The position numbers were made by a program, and so were the translations under genes. Below, one piece after another: positions 12,384 to 25,043 of a stretch of 64,000 nt of DNA. The DNA comes from Sipunculus nudus. Taxonomy: Eukaryota > Annelida > Sipuncula > Golfingiida > Sipunculidae. The DNA lies in NCBI GenBank assembly GCA_026874595.1, contig CM049309.1, positions 67,438,926-67,502,925 of the forward strand, written 5' to 3'. Under the pieces are notes generated by a model. The model saw nothing but the letters and a program-made list of their open reading frames with translations, did no database searches and had not been told where the DNA came from. The stretch's first letter is position 1, and the number at the start of each line of letters is the position of its first letter.

Positions 12384-12775
12384 CAGGGCTTGACATTAAC
12401 CCTTGAAAGTTGCCTAGTAGGGCAAGTAACATTTAGGTTTACTTTCCGTACATGAATTTTTACTTGTCCTTCAAAAATCAATGATCGATCAATGTTCAGT
12501 TGTTTTTGTTAATAATATTTTTCTTTAGCATTTGCACAGATAAATATACATATAATTTAAGATAGATAATACATATGATAGATAATATGATTTCATTTTT
12601 CCTTGAAAGAAACTGGAGAACTGAAGATCAGTTTAGATTCAGGCCTTTAGGGAAAATTTATGTTGGATCCACTTGACAAGGTTGGCAAGTAGGAACCCAC
12701 TTTTGGTTGCCCCACCACCAATTTCAGGAACTTTGATAGGCCATGCAAGAGGGTAACCAGTAATGTGAAGCCCTG
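12384..12775. mobile_element. Small TIR element (family G)
   Basis: Ends CAGGGCTTGACATTA and TAATGTGAAGCCCTG are 15-base inverted repeats with one mismatch; length 392 bp. The inside has 'GGGCAAGTAAC' and 'ACTTGTCCT' blocks, partly repeated in the fragment at 59397-59655. No coding frame. Confidence 0.65.
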
Positions 12776-13139
12776 ACTGCGGAGATAATCAGCATTATCT
12801 TCAACACTTTCCTCAGTTGCCAGCCTAAGTTAGTGCTAACTTTTGTGCCATTCCAAATTTTTGTGCAACTGTTTTGTGTTGTGGCATGACGCCATGTTTG
12901 AATAGAATGAGTTACTGGTACAGCAGCAGAATATCAAAGTGTATGTCTTGTACATGCTGGCTGCATGAGTTTCCCTGCTTCATAAGTTGTGCTTATGTCA
13001 GGTGAGGAAACCTCTATCCAATAACCTTTTACCTTTATGGACACAACATAGATTTGAAGTGGGTTTTATCAAAATATCATATATTAATACCACAGAATAT
13101 CTCATCCATACACATTGTGTAATAGACATGTACAGTAGA

Positions 13140-13700
13140 TCATCGCTATTACGGACAGTGAGTAACAGGATCCTGGTTTTGTTTGTAATAGATTGGTGTC
13201 CATATAAGAGAGAAAATGCTGATCACCAAGGCCGCATGCTTCTCATGGGATTGTATTAAGTATTCTCATAGTAGAGATGTTCTTATAATGGAGGGCTGTT
13301 GGTATTTAAGAGAAAAATAACTAAACTCCATGACTGCTTCTCACAGGACCACCTAAGTGTTCATAGTAGAGAGGTTCCTGTAACAGAAAGCTGCAAATTT
13401 TAGAAAATCTTCAAAGTTTGCATCTCACAGAACTACCATAAATTTTCATAATAGAGAGGTTCCTGTAATGGAGAGCTGTCCATATTAAAGAAAAAATACT
13501 GAACTCCATGTCTGCTTCTTACTGTACTGCCTTAAATGTTGTATTATAGATAGGTTCCTGTAAAAGAGTGCTGTCCATAATAGAGAGAAAATACTGAACT
13601 CAAAGTCTGCCTCTCACAAGACTGCCTTAAATGTTCATAGTAGAGAATTTTCTGTGATGGAGAAAATAAATACTGATCTCCAAATCTGTAATATATAGCT
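13140..13700 (+). repeat. Diverged 95-bp tandem repeat
   Basis: About five units carry 'ATAGTAGAGAGGTTCCTGTAA', 'GAACTCCATGTCTGCTTCTC' and 'CAGGACyrCCTTAAATGTTC'. GTTCCTGTAA-type marks at 13279, 13374, 13459, 13553 and 13648 are 85-95 apart. Unit sequences differ considerably, so the array is old. Confidence 0.7.
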
Positions 13701-14221
13701 CTCCACAAGAAGTTTACTTCTACTTCATACCAGGTAATCTATGTGGCTTCTACTTCTATGACCTACACTTACATGTGTATTATGTATTTGCCTGATAACA
13801 GCTAATGTTTGTTTGTATTAAAATAAATGTTCTTGGTTGACACTGCTGGTTTGTTTGCTGCTGAAATGCATTAGCACTTAAATAATTAACATTTCAGGGT
13901 TCATTAAGACACCTGCTCACATGCATTATTTGATTATCATTGTGCAGTATTTTAGCACCATCCTAACAACATCTCCCTAAGCCAAGGCAAAGCAAATATG
14001 TGTTTTACAAAAAACCTTACAAAAAGTTAATTCTCTTTGTGATGAGATTGAATGCATTTTTAGTTCAGTTTACCTCAATCTGTATTGGTCACTAGGTTTT
14101 GATTATTTGTTAGTCTCTCAGGCAAACATTTTGCTTTGGCTGCAAAATTGGAGGGTCTTTGCTTTGTACTCAGTCAGAGCAAACTGTACATTTCTGTGTA
14201 TATTCTTATAATCCAATTTTT

Positions 14222-15660
14222 AGCTCAGCTGACTATAAGTCATCTGAGCTATAGTCATAGTCCCTTGTCCATCATCCATCTGGCCGTCCGTCTGGCCGTC
14301 CGTTAACAGGGCACATTTTGAAACCGTTGGACCTAAAAATCCCAAATTTTGCATACTGTTAGATGTCCCTAAAATCTCCTACCATACCGAAAATTGGGTC
14401 ACTAGAAATTTGTTCCTTTGAGATATATATAACATACCAAAATTAGGTCGGTATTGGGTATTGTTTTGAAGTTATGGGCCCAAATATAATGCAATTTAAA
14501 AAAAATCAAAAAAAAATTTTTCCACTTAACATGAGAATTGCTGAAGCTGGAGACTTTTTTTTAAGGAATATAACTTTATTTAATAAAGATTCAATTGTTT
14601 ATCCAAAATTAGATCTGAATTTTGCAAGTTTTTCATGTTATTAGCATAAATAAAAAATCAATCCCTAAATTTTGTCTAACTTTGGCAACAGCACATTTTT
14701 TCCCTGTAAGCACTGTTGATTTAATTTTCACAATACATATACATAAGGATTTAATCTTTCAAAATTTCAAAGGAATTGATTGAAAAGAGTAACTTTTATT
14801 CAAGTTTCCATACACCATGTCAAGTGTTGTTTACATCTAGTCCACCTAGTAGTCTTCACTTTAGTGTAACCTACCCCAGGCAGCTTGCCTTAATTGGCCC
14901 AGCTTGGCCGCTACTAGCAGGCTTCCCCTCTGTCCTGCACTCCCCCCTCCCCCAGATGGTGCATTAACTAGATGAATGTTATAATTTTTTTGTATTTTAT
15001 TCATTGTTATTCTTGGCTATGCTACATTTTAGATTTTGTATTGTTCCACCAGGGTTATAATGATTAAAGTGCACATTAAATTGTGTCCACAAAGTGGTGT
15101 ATTGCTATGAAAGTGTGGATATTCATCAGATAGGTAATTCCTTTCTTCAGAAGAATAAAAAGTTTACCAGGTGTGAAATTGACTATTAATTCCAGTAATA
15201 AATTATAGCTCAGATAGTAATTAGCACGATGATATTTTTTGTCCCTCATTCAACCAACAGTGTATATACTTTTTTGTGAAAAGATGATTTTATTTTATCA
15301 AATTTACTGAATCTTTTAATTTATTTCGGTGAATAAAAATTAAGCATGTACTGAAAACTTCAATGTGCAAAACTTTTCAATAGTGTTTCAAGGGATAATC
15401 TTGAAGATGCCATGTTGTGGCATTATTTTCTTTTAAATTCAGTTTAAACATTTATGATTTAAAAAAAATAAAATATGTGTATGCATAATATGACCCAATA
15501 TGAGCTAAACTCTGGATATATAATGATTGCAACTTAGAATTCTGATATATTTTCAGATTTTTTTTATTACAAATTTATCAAACTTGTAAATAAAAAAAAT
15601 TAATCAGATTAAAACTATTAATGGAAAAAATGGATATGCTAAAATTTTATTTATGCAGAC
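14222..15660 (+). mobile_element. Family C element, copy 1 (3' end not found)
   Basis: It starts AGCTCAGCTGACTATAAGTC, the arm of a 14-base hairpin (TAGCTCAGCTGACT-ATA-AGTCATCTGAGCTA), after a T run. A GTCC-rich strip and the 'TTTTGAAACCGTTGGACCTA' block follow. It aligns with 22742-24050 as far as 'ATTAAGC.TGTACTGAAAACT', then with copy 4 for a further stretch. The usual CCCTTG end is missing. Confidence 0.7.
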
Positions 15661-15764
15661 CTAGAGAAGTATTACTTCTGTAAAAGTTAGTGAATAGTCT
15701 TTATTCATTTAATGAATGAGCATTTTCCATAATTTAAAAATTCTTTCCGGCATAGGGCCAAAAA

Positions 15765-15990
15765 CCAGACCAATTTGAGCTTGTGTCCTGGTGTAATCAG
15801 ACCAACAAGAGTGGATGTTTGAAATTTGAGCACAATGCAATATTTTACACTTTCAGTGATCTGTTGAAAGGTCTGTGCACACCCTGGTGTTGCAGCCCAG
15901 AGAACCTTGCCATACATAGCAGCGGTTACACGAAAGGATGTCTGGGATGACTGCAGTGTGTAACCACTGGGTCAGGAGTATAATGTCCCA
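15765..15990 (+). repeat. Family E dispersed repeat, copy 2
   Basis: It contains GTAATCAGACCAACAAGAG, CCCTGGTGTTGCAGCCCAGA and GTCTGGGATGACTGCAGTGT in the same order as the copies at 2041 and 30712. Open frames here are repeat-borne. Confidence 0.55.
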
Positions 15991-16482
15991 TTGTGAAATT
16001 TTTGATTTGTTAAATATCACAGTGTAGATTTGCTGCTGTAGTGTAAAGAGAACTGAAGTACAAGTCGGGTAATGCATCACTTCTAGAATAAGCTACCTGT
16101 GTAAGCCCTCTTTCTCATGCATTTTAATTGATCATCAGGTAGAGGTGCCATCTACAGGGCCAGTCTGACACTATGACGGGATCTCGGGGAATCTTGCCCC
16201 CCTGGGTACAATCTGCAGGTGTTCTTAATCCAATTTTGGTGTGGAAACCATGGTGACCTGCAGATTCTAACAGCTCATTGGTTATAGTCATGCATTTAGT
16301 ATTCACACCATTACCTTGCTGGGTCAGTTCTTTCAAGTTTCCAAATGGGTGTTTTTGCTGAATTAAGACCAGACCTTTGACTGAATCTTTTGTACTACAC
16401 TATGCACTTAAACTGTCATTAATGAACATATATAAGATGTATCAATTGAGGTGTGTTACATCATTACATTTTGATCTGGACA

Positions 16483-16665
16483 GGGGCCTGGATAGTTGAG
16501 GGGTAAAACACAGGTGACCCAGGTTTGATCCTCTGCATGGCTAAAAGAGTGGCATGTGGTGGCCCGTCAAAGAATGATTTCTTTCTTCAGGTTTTCCAGT
16601 TTCCCCCACCTCTAGACACTACTGAAAACTACCACCTGAGCCATGTAAAGTGCTACAATTAGTTA
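16483..16665 (+). mobile_element. tRNA-derived SINE
   Basis: The A box TAGTTGAGGGG is at 16493-16503 and the B box GGTTTGATCCT at 16522-16532, 29 bases apart start to start. An unrelated body follows (TTTCCCCCACCTC..GAGCCATGTAAAGTGCTAC). It differs from the SINE at 10026, so it is a second family. The cloverleaf is not intact. Confidence 0.6.
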
Positions 16666-17545
16666 TAATAACTATTTGTTTAATTCATGTAAAATAATTA
16701 AGTTCGAAGGGATAAACAGGTTTTCACATGCTGAGGCTGAAACCTAAAAATTATTAGTACCACAGAATTGCCACTCCTTTTAATTATAGATGAATTTTTT
16801 TTACAGGGGATATCAGCACAGTATCCTTGGTAATAATGTTGCTCAGTCTTGTCTCTTGCCTCCATCCTTATAGAAAAATTTATCATTATGTGTGTTAAAA
16901 AAGCAAACATTTTATTTACAAAAGTGTCATATTTAGAGTGGATTAAACTTTGTACGTTCCTCTGCACCATTTCTAGAACTGACAAACATATTTGTTTCCT
17001 CAATACCAGTTGAAATATTTTACATATTTTGTCTCACCTGGTAAATTTGGCATCAATTTTTGCAGTATAGAACAATTTATTTTAGTGTAACCTAATATAA
17101 TGCTTTTATATTGAATGCATAACAGCTAAAGTGTCCTCCAATTCACAGATTAGCCACTTAGACCCAAATAAACTTAGCAGACTTTTGTATCTTAATAAAC
17201 TTATAAAAAATATTTAAAATGTAATACTGAGCTCCAGTCATCAGTTGTAGAAAGAATTCTCTTATCATTACACTGAGAACTCTTCAAAAATGTGTGTATT
17301 AGTTAATGTACATGTAAGACAGTAGTAGGTCAAGAACAGGTAAATCAGTTACAGAAACTCATAATAAGTGTGTCAATGGTCATAGTTAAATGCATTCATG
17401 TACCTGAATGCCTGAAGTTCAGCAGAACAGACCTAGGTGGCACTGTATGTTCCTCCCTGCCCGGTATAATCAGGCAGTGATTCAAACCACAGTTAGCTTT
17501 ATTACCATGTCAGTTTATAGAGAATGCAGAATATCATATCTACAA

Positions 17546-18696
17546 CTAGAATACTGGTTGTCGACAAGCGACTACGTGTATCCGCCAAAATAAGAGTGGA
17601 TCGGGTGAAGTGAGGCATGGATTGAGTGGCAAGAGGAAATAGAGTGAGGTGTGTTGCATATTAGCATGGATGTCTGCAACCAAAATGTTTATGTAGGTTG
17701 CGCCACCTACCACAAAATCCAGAAAGCTGTCCAAGTTGTATACATATGCAAAATTTAAGGAAGATAAGTCAAAACCACTACAGGTATATGAGTGATTTTA
17801 TCCCACAGCAGACAAACAGAAGGACTTGTGCAAAAATGGTTGTAGGTTGCGCCACCAGTTTTGCGTATGATAAAGAGCTATGTGAGATCTATACACATGC
17901 AAAATTTTGTCCCAATCAGTCAAACAGTTCCTGAGATATGAGCTTGGATGTCTGCAGCATAAACTAGCATGTAGGTGGCGCCACCTGTCACAAAATCAAG
18001 AAAGCTGTCCAGGTAGTGTAAACCTGTAAAATTTTAGGCAGATATGTCAAACCACTGCTGAGATATGAGTGATTTTATCCCACAGCAGACAAACAGACAT
18101 TCACTTTGCAAAAATGGTTGCAGGTGGCGCCACAAGTTTTGCGTAAGATAAAGAGCTCTGTGAGGTCTATATACATGCAAATTTTCGGGAAGATACGTCA
18201 AACCAGTCCAGAGATATAAGCATGGATGTCTGCAGCATGAACATGAATGTAGGTGGCGCAACCTGTCATAAAATCCAGAAAACTATCCAGGATGTATACG
18301 CATGCAGAATTTCAGGGGAATTAGTCAAACCACTGCAGATCTAGATATGATTGATTTTAACCCAAGGCAGACGAACAGATCGACACTGCAAACATGGTTG
18401 CAGGTGGCGCCACTATTTTTTTGTATGTTATAAAGCTATCCAAGGGCTACATTTGTTCAAAATTTTTTTCCTGATCGGTCAAACGGTTCCCGAGATATGT
18501 GGGTTTATGTGTCGAAACAGACACAAATGGATGCTTGGCAGAGAGGAAAGGTCAGAGGTCACATGTGACCCGATATTTGGTGTAAGTTTCTGAAAAAAAT
18601 CCGTCCTGTAGTCTCAGAGGAATTTTCCGGAAACGAATGCGGCGGCAGAACCCAGTCAAAAACATAGTATCTGCAAAACTTTGTTTTGGCGGATAC
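17546..18696 (-). mobile_element. Family A element, copy 3 (complete, reversed)
   Basis: On the - strand it starts TATCCGCCAAAA (complement of 18684-18695). It runs through GGTGGCGCCACC-type marks at 18403, 18252, 18123, 17974, 17845 and 17696 (spacings 151, 129, 149, 129, 149), then TTTTGGCGGATA (complement of 17579-17590), a hairpin around GTCGACAAGCGAC, and CTAG at 17549-17546. It is the only reversed family A copy in the window. Confidence 0.85.
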
Positions 18697-21600
18697 ATTT
18701 CGTTTAAAATTATCACTTAATATAGCACACATTTATACTCAATAGCTGAATATGCTTAACTATTATAACAGAGTTAAATAGAGGAGTCTTAACTCTATAG
18801 TGCTGACTTAAACTGGCCAAAATCGGATTGGATGCAAATGAACATGTAAAGTAAACATGCGTTTTCAACTGGGCCAGACCAGTAAATAATAATAAGTAGA
18901 GCAGATTGATCATTAAAAAATGACAGGTTCCTAGAATGCTGAATAATCAGGTAGGTCGTTGTGCATTTTTCTGCTGAATTTCATTTGATTTATACTTTCT
19001 TTTTTAATATGACCAAGAGAACATAGCAGGGAATATGATGTATTATGAATAAATATAATTTCACAGGTGATAAGAAACATACAGAGCAATTAGGAACACA
19101 TGGTAGGTCATTAACACAGCAAAGCCACACATTTTTGTGTATAATAACGACCATATGTTTAGGAAATGATTAAGGTGAGTCATACAAGGCCTTGTATTCA
19201 GGACATGGAAAGTCATTAAGAAATGCAGACTGAGGGAAAATCTGATAAAAAGGTGAAAGGAGTGAAAGTGAAAGTAGTTTCAGGTGAGGGGTGTTTATCA
19301 AACATTCTAATGGTATTGCCCTGGAACTAAGGTGTGGGGTGTGGGGGCATGACCTCTGCATGAAGGGTTCATATACCACTGCTCCTTCCTTCCTTTCATG
19401 AGCTAGGTAGGTGGGAGGCTGTTTTGGGCCCTGATAGCATATTGCGCAGTTATTGATTTCAATCCTCAGACAAAGCATAGTGGGCCAGCTGACCCAAAGA
19501 CTGCAGCCAGCATTCACTACAGGGGAATAAGCAGCAGTAGAGCTGGTTCATTCTGCTTTGGTTGCTCAAGGCTGATCCTATAGCCCTAATGTAGCAGCAG
19601 CAACAGCCAGCCTGGACTGATATTGCTGTGGCTTCTATTTGGGATTTAGCCTGGCCCACACTGATGAATTGTGGAATTGATGCTGGATTTACACACAATG
19701 GAGAATTTAGATAAATCAGTCAGCCCTGTAAGGTCACTGTCAACTTAACCGGTGTATTTCTAGCCAGCTGGGAGGAAACTAGGTTGAGTTATTGGACTGA
19801 TTATTATCCTGGAACCTGTTTGTAAAAAAACCAAGTGATTATGCATGAATGTAAATTTTGCTTCCGGTTTTGTTATTGAGTGTCTTGTTTTCAAAGCACT
19901 TGAGTCTCTCTCGAGGGAAGCAGGTATTCATTAATGATCTCAGCGGTTGGCCGTGCTCGCCAATAGATGCTGAGATTTGCATGGCATGAATTCCCCTTTG
20001 TAACCTTTACTTTTTATGCATTTATAAGACAAATGCAAGAATCATCGCTGCATCATTATTTATGCATGGGCTACATTGCATGCCAGCGGGCGGAACATCC
20101 AAGTTTGGTAGGAGTTCAACTGTTTTTTAGAAGACACTTTTAAAATTTGATTTGTATAAATATTTAAGTAGGTTAAACAAATATTGCACATGTCAGATGG
20201 AGAATAGCCAATATTCCCTTTAACTTTAGTTTAAGAAAGTCCTTATTTGTTATCAAAATAGTTTGGAGTGCAGAAAGAGCTCTTATTTCCAAAATATTTG
20301 TCAGGCTGATAGAATACTATGAAGTAGAATCTAAATATTTACATCTGCATGTTGCAGTTTGAAACTTGTATAGAAATGTTTATCTTTTCATGATAGTTCG
20401 TCTGTTGGTAGGATGTACTGTCTATTGGATAAAGATGAATACTTGATAAGAATTATTTGTTATTATATAATAACATATTTTTCTTATGGATTGCAATAGG
20501 ATTAATCTCTTGGTCATAATACAGTGGTTAGCTTCAAATTTGTGATGGTTCCATTTACACAATCTTTACAGATCAAGTATATTGATGATTGGTCCCTACT
20601 TTCAAAATCAATTCAACTGATTGCACTTTAAAAAAATCGATTGTAAAGGATTGTGTATGCACATGCACAATAATTATATTATTCAGGAAAAAATTATACT
20701 AATCCTGTCAGACATATAAAAGACTGAACAAAAAGTAACGGGCAGTATTCAAGCTGAACTTTTACCAGCAAAGAAGACATGTCCACAACCCAGCCGTTAC
20801 CTTGAACATTCAGCATGATGTAAAAGTCAGACTGAATTTAATTGGTCAATATATTTGGTATAATTCTATAAAGCAAATTTCACAGTAATATAGAAGGTAT
20901 ATAAACTTATTATTTTAGTAATTTTATTAACCTTACTTGCTCACAATATAAATGTTATTTACTTTATGGCCTGGTTGACATGTCACATATATATCCATGG
21001 TTCATGGCATCCCTAAGTGGCCATTAATTGTTATCCTCCTTGGATATGGATATAAAGTAACATGTAACGCAAAAGTAAAGCGCATGAATGTGGAGAATAC
21101 AAAGGTCAGCAGTTCTTCATCATTGGTCCCATGAATGTTCAGTGTGCCTCTTTATAATGACATCATCACTATTCCCTGATATGCCCATTTCACAACTTAG
21201 TGGCAAGATATCACTACAGAACAGACTTTATTTACTCATTAAAATGGTTTTAAATTGTTAACAGGAAAATGACATAAGATAAGCTATTATTTCCATAATT
21301 GATAATTACGCATTTTCCTCTTTCTGCCCTAAGGACAAAAAGTTTTGGTGTTCTTTGACTCGCAAAAAAATAATCGCGAAAAAAAACAGGTGGACGGGGG
21401 TGCTGGAACAGACTATAAGTATTGATTATGCATCAATCTTTCAATCCTCAGACATGATTCTACAACCAATTCTTACCATTAATATCTATTATATGAATCA
21501 TACACAAATTGCCAGATTGGTGAGGATCCAAGGTGTAACATTGAATGGAAATTCTTAGTCTTCATAAACTGATAATTTGAAAAATAGGATTTATTTAGAA

Positions 21601-22741
21601 TTTTTAAACTTTGATGCACAGATGTCATAAAGGGATCTGTTATTATATAAAATATCAATATTTAGTATTATGACCTTTGACACTGCATGCAATGACATTG
21701 TACATGGAATACTAAAGTGGTTTTAGTATAAATTACTCTTTCATATGTCTATATTAGGGTTCTTGTTCACAAAGGTTTCATATTCACAATAATATCCCTT
21801 TTGCCAATGTTGCAAATTTGAAATCCTTATTTATGAAAAGCAGCCCACACTGTGAGCCCCACAGTATGTAGTTAAGACATCTTAGAGTGAATGACTGAGG
21901 TTCAGTTGTGCTTCCCCACTATGCCTTGGTGCTTCTGATTCGACTCTTAAGGGACTTCCAGTCAACACCTTGTCTACCCATTAGAGTATATGGTGTAGTG
22001 ATGTATCATGTCAGAGTGTAACTGTTAATTGAAAAACAGTTATCATTCAGAGGTTTTGATTCTTTAAAATCCATTCAACACAAAGAATTGAACATAAGTC
22101 CAGAAGTGCTACGTGCATGCATATCTTGTTTATGTCCATTTGAAATTAGCTTTTTATAATATACTGACTTTTTCATTTATTTTTTAAAGAAAATTATCAC
22201 AAAGTCTTGCTGGTATTTTACTTCTTTAGTCAGTAATATTTTACATGTGATGATTGTGTTACTTTAATTATGAGAATTTTAAAGAGAACACAAGTTTAAA
22301 GAGAATAAAATCTTATTTCCTCAGTTCTACAGACTCATACATAGATTGAGTGGAATAATGAAATCTGGTGTTTGGATTACACTTGACTGAATGTATGGCC
22401 ATCCAGAGGTCTTCATAATAATACATCAGTAACTATTGTCATTATCTTGACAATAAAATTCTGCATTACTGTGAACAGACTGGTACAATGCTGGCACATG
22501 GTACTTCTGATAGCAATAAGTCACAGAAGTCTAAGAATTCAACAAGGCTCTTCAAAGCCTGTATTCCTGACATACCCTGGCATCACACTATCTTGATAGG
22601 AGAGATAATTGTCTGGCTAGCAGTTCCTGTTTTCATGTGAAACCATACTGGCTGCATTCATGAGCAGACTTCAAACTATGATTATCCATTGCACTATTTT
22701 TCATTTTTTTTCTTCAACTTAAATCTTAAGTATTCATTTTT
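18697..22741. other. No gene seen; possible regulatory or leader-exon territory
   Basis: The longest stretch upstream of the gene without a recognised element. The 115-codon - strand frame at 19170-19517 has no known motif. The more complex block near 19900-20110 is treated as a finding. Confidence 0.4.
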
Positions 22742-24050
22742 AATTCAGCTGACTGTAAGTCATCTGAGCTATAGTCATGGTCCTTTGTCTGTCGTCCTTC
22801 TGTCCAGCTGGACGTCAGTTAACAGGGCATGTTTTGTAACAGTTAGACCTACAAATACAAAATTTGACAAAGTTAGATGTCCATAATTTCTTCTACCAAA
22901 CCTGAAACTTGGTAGCTGTGACTTTGTTCCTTTGATGAATTAAGGAAAAACCTGTGTTTTCCAGTAAAAACCTATTGTTACACATCAAAACTGCTTATCA
23001 TGAAAACCACTGTTGTTAATCTATTCATAATTGTTTTAACCATTCCTGCATATATTTCTTATGTACATGCCAGAAATTAGGTAAATATTGCACAAATCTT
23101 TGAAGTTATCTGCCATTACATAACGTGCTTTGTAAAAAAATCAGGAAATACATTTACTCACCTAATGTGATTATTTGTTTAGCTAGAGAGCTTATTTCAA
23201 GCAAATATCTATATTTGACTAAATATTAATTTTTTACAAGAAATATATTAGATAAAAAAAATTGTAAATTTTTAAGTTATTAGCACAAATGTAAAATTGT
23301 TACCTTAAATTTTGCATAAATTTGATTGTTGCACATTTTTTCCTGATCTACGTTTGCTTTTATTTTTACATGATGGACAGATAAGGTTTTAAGTTAATAA
23401 ACTCTGAAATTTGAAAGGAATCTGTGAAAAAGGGTAGCTTTTATTTCAGTTTTCATACACCATGTCCAGTGTTGTTTACCTCAAGCCAAATCAGTCCAGT
23501 GGTCTGCAGTGATAGGTGCAGCCCTCACCTTTGTCATGTAACTCCATGGCTTGGCAACCTCCTTGACTCATTTTAGCTAGGCTTCCCCTTGCCCTTCTGC
23601 CCCCATACAGGATGCATAAACTAAATGAATTTTATAATGTTCTGTATTTTAATACATTCTTATGCAAGACTTTTGCTACAGTTTGGATTTAGTGTTGTAT
23701 CACAAGGGTTGTATTACAATGATTAAAGTGCACATTTAATTGTGTCTGTTAAGTGATGTTTTGCTATAAAAGTGTGGATATTCTTAATATGTGGAATTCC
23801 TTACATCAGGAGAGTAAAAACTTTAGGTTCTTTCTTAACATGTGTGAAATTGAATATTAATTTCAGTATTAAATTATAGTTGAGATAGTAATTATTATAA
23901 TGATATTTTTTCCTCCCTTATCTAATCAACAGTGTGTATACCTGATTTGAAAAGGGAATTTTTTATCCAATTTACTGAACCTTTATTTAGTAAATAAAAT
24001 TAAGCTTGTACTGAAAACTCCAATGAACAAATATATGTACATATGTTGAG
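22742..24050 (+). mobile_element. Family C element, copy 2 (3' end not found)
   Basis: It starts AATTCAGCTGACTGTAAGTC with the same hairpin as copy 1, then a GTC-rich strip and a long AT-rich body collinear with copy 1. It stops resembling copy 1 near 24050, about 800 bases upstream of the first coding exon. Confidence 0.65.
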
Positions 24051-24848
24051 ATTTTCTAACCCCTCCTTTTTCAGTGTAGTACTCAATAATGGGAGGTGTG
24101 AAGTGACAGGCGAAAAATTAGTTCATATTAAATATTTTTATATGCTTAAACAGAAATCACAGACATACATTGAGCATGTGCATCTACAAATTCTACAATG
24201 GCAGACAAAAGTACCTCTTATAGTTTAGTACTTAGCTGGAGGAGCAGGGGGTTAGAATTATTTCTCTGATATATGCAAGTCCCAAAAAATGTATTTTTGC
24301 AGTGTACCTCAAGGTAGTCCATGTGAGATCGAAATAGTTTTGCATACAGTGGATGAACACTTTCCAAATGTGTATGTGAACATTAACACTTATGCCATGT
24401 AACATTGCACTTAAAGTCTATATAGATATAAAAAAAAAACCAAGAAATCACATTTTAGTGATGCATGAATGTATGCCGTTATTTCCCTCCCTGATAATAA
24501 CAATTAATAATAAAAGTAACCCACATCAGGTAGTTCATTTCATTATTTTTTGGTACTCAGTAACAAGCATACGTTGGAAAATGACAAGTAAATCTGTGAG
24601 TGTATGTGTGTCCTTATCCATGTTTGCTTTAATCTCTACATTTGTTTCTGATCCTCATGACCAGCTCACTTGATAAAAATTCAGTGATACATTAGGAATG
24701 TCCCAGATAATTAAATAGTTTTGTACTGAAAGTTTGATGTTATAGACAATGAAAGCTAAAATTTTTCACACATTTATATTTTATTTGTCATGAAAAAATG
24801 CAGAAACATAACCTAAAATAAAATATCTAAACATTTTGCATTTTGTAG

Positions 24849-25043
24849 GATCCTGAAAAATCTCTGACGGGATGTAATGCCAGGAGTGACCCCCAGGTGG
24901 AAGTGAATGAACAATTGCAGGAGAGGACAAAATGGATTACATCAAAAGTTTTGATATTGAGTTGGAAAAGGAATGTTATTATGCAGGAGAAAAACTTAGA
25001 GGAAATATTGTAGTCGAGAACACTGAGAATATTAAAGTACGAG
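24849..25043 (+). CDS. ARRDC exon 1 (first coding exon, with 5' UTR part)
   Basis: Coding bases are 24932-25043 (residues 1-37 plus one base). They start MDYIKSFDIELEKECYYAGE, the first arrestin-N strands, with the YxxGE.L.G pattern usual for the family. The donor is GAG|GTGAGT. A pyrimidine-rich tract ending TTTTGTAG at 24848 looks like a splice acceptor, so the exon probably starts at 24849 with an 83-base untranslated part. An upstream ATG at 24872 meets a stop codon at once, which favours 24932 as start. The leader exon was not found. Confidence 0.85.

Noticed and set aside
17546-18696. Separate multi-exon gene suggested by several frames with similar peptides
   Set aside because: All frames fall inside a family A element and repeat with its unit.
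19170-19517. 115-codon frame on the - strand
   Set aside because: Low-complexity, no domain or conserved motif recognised.
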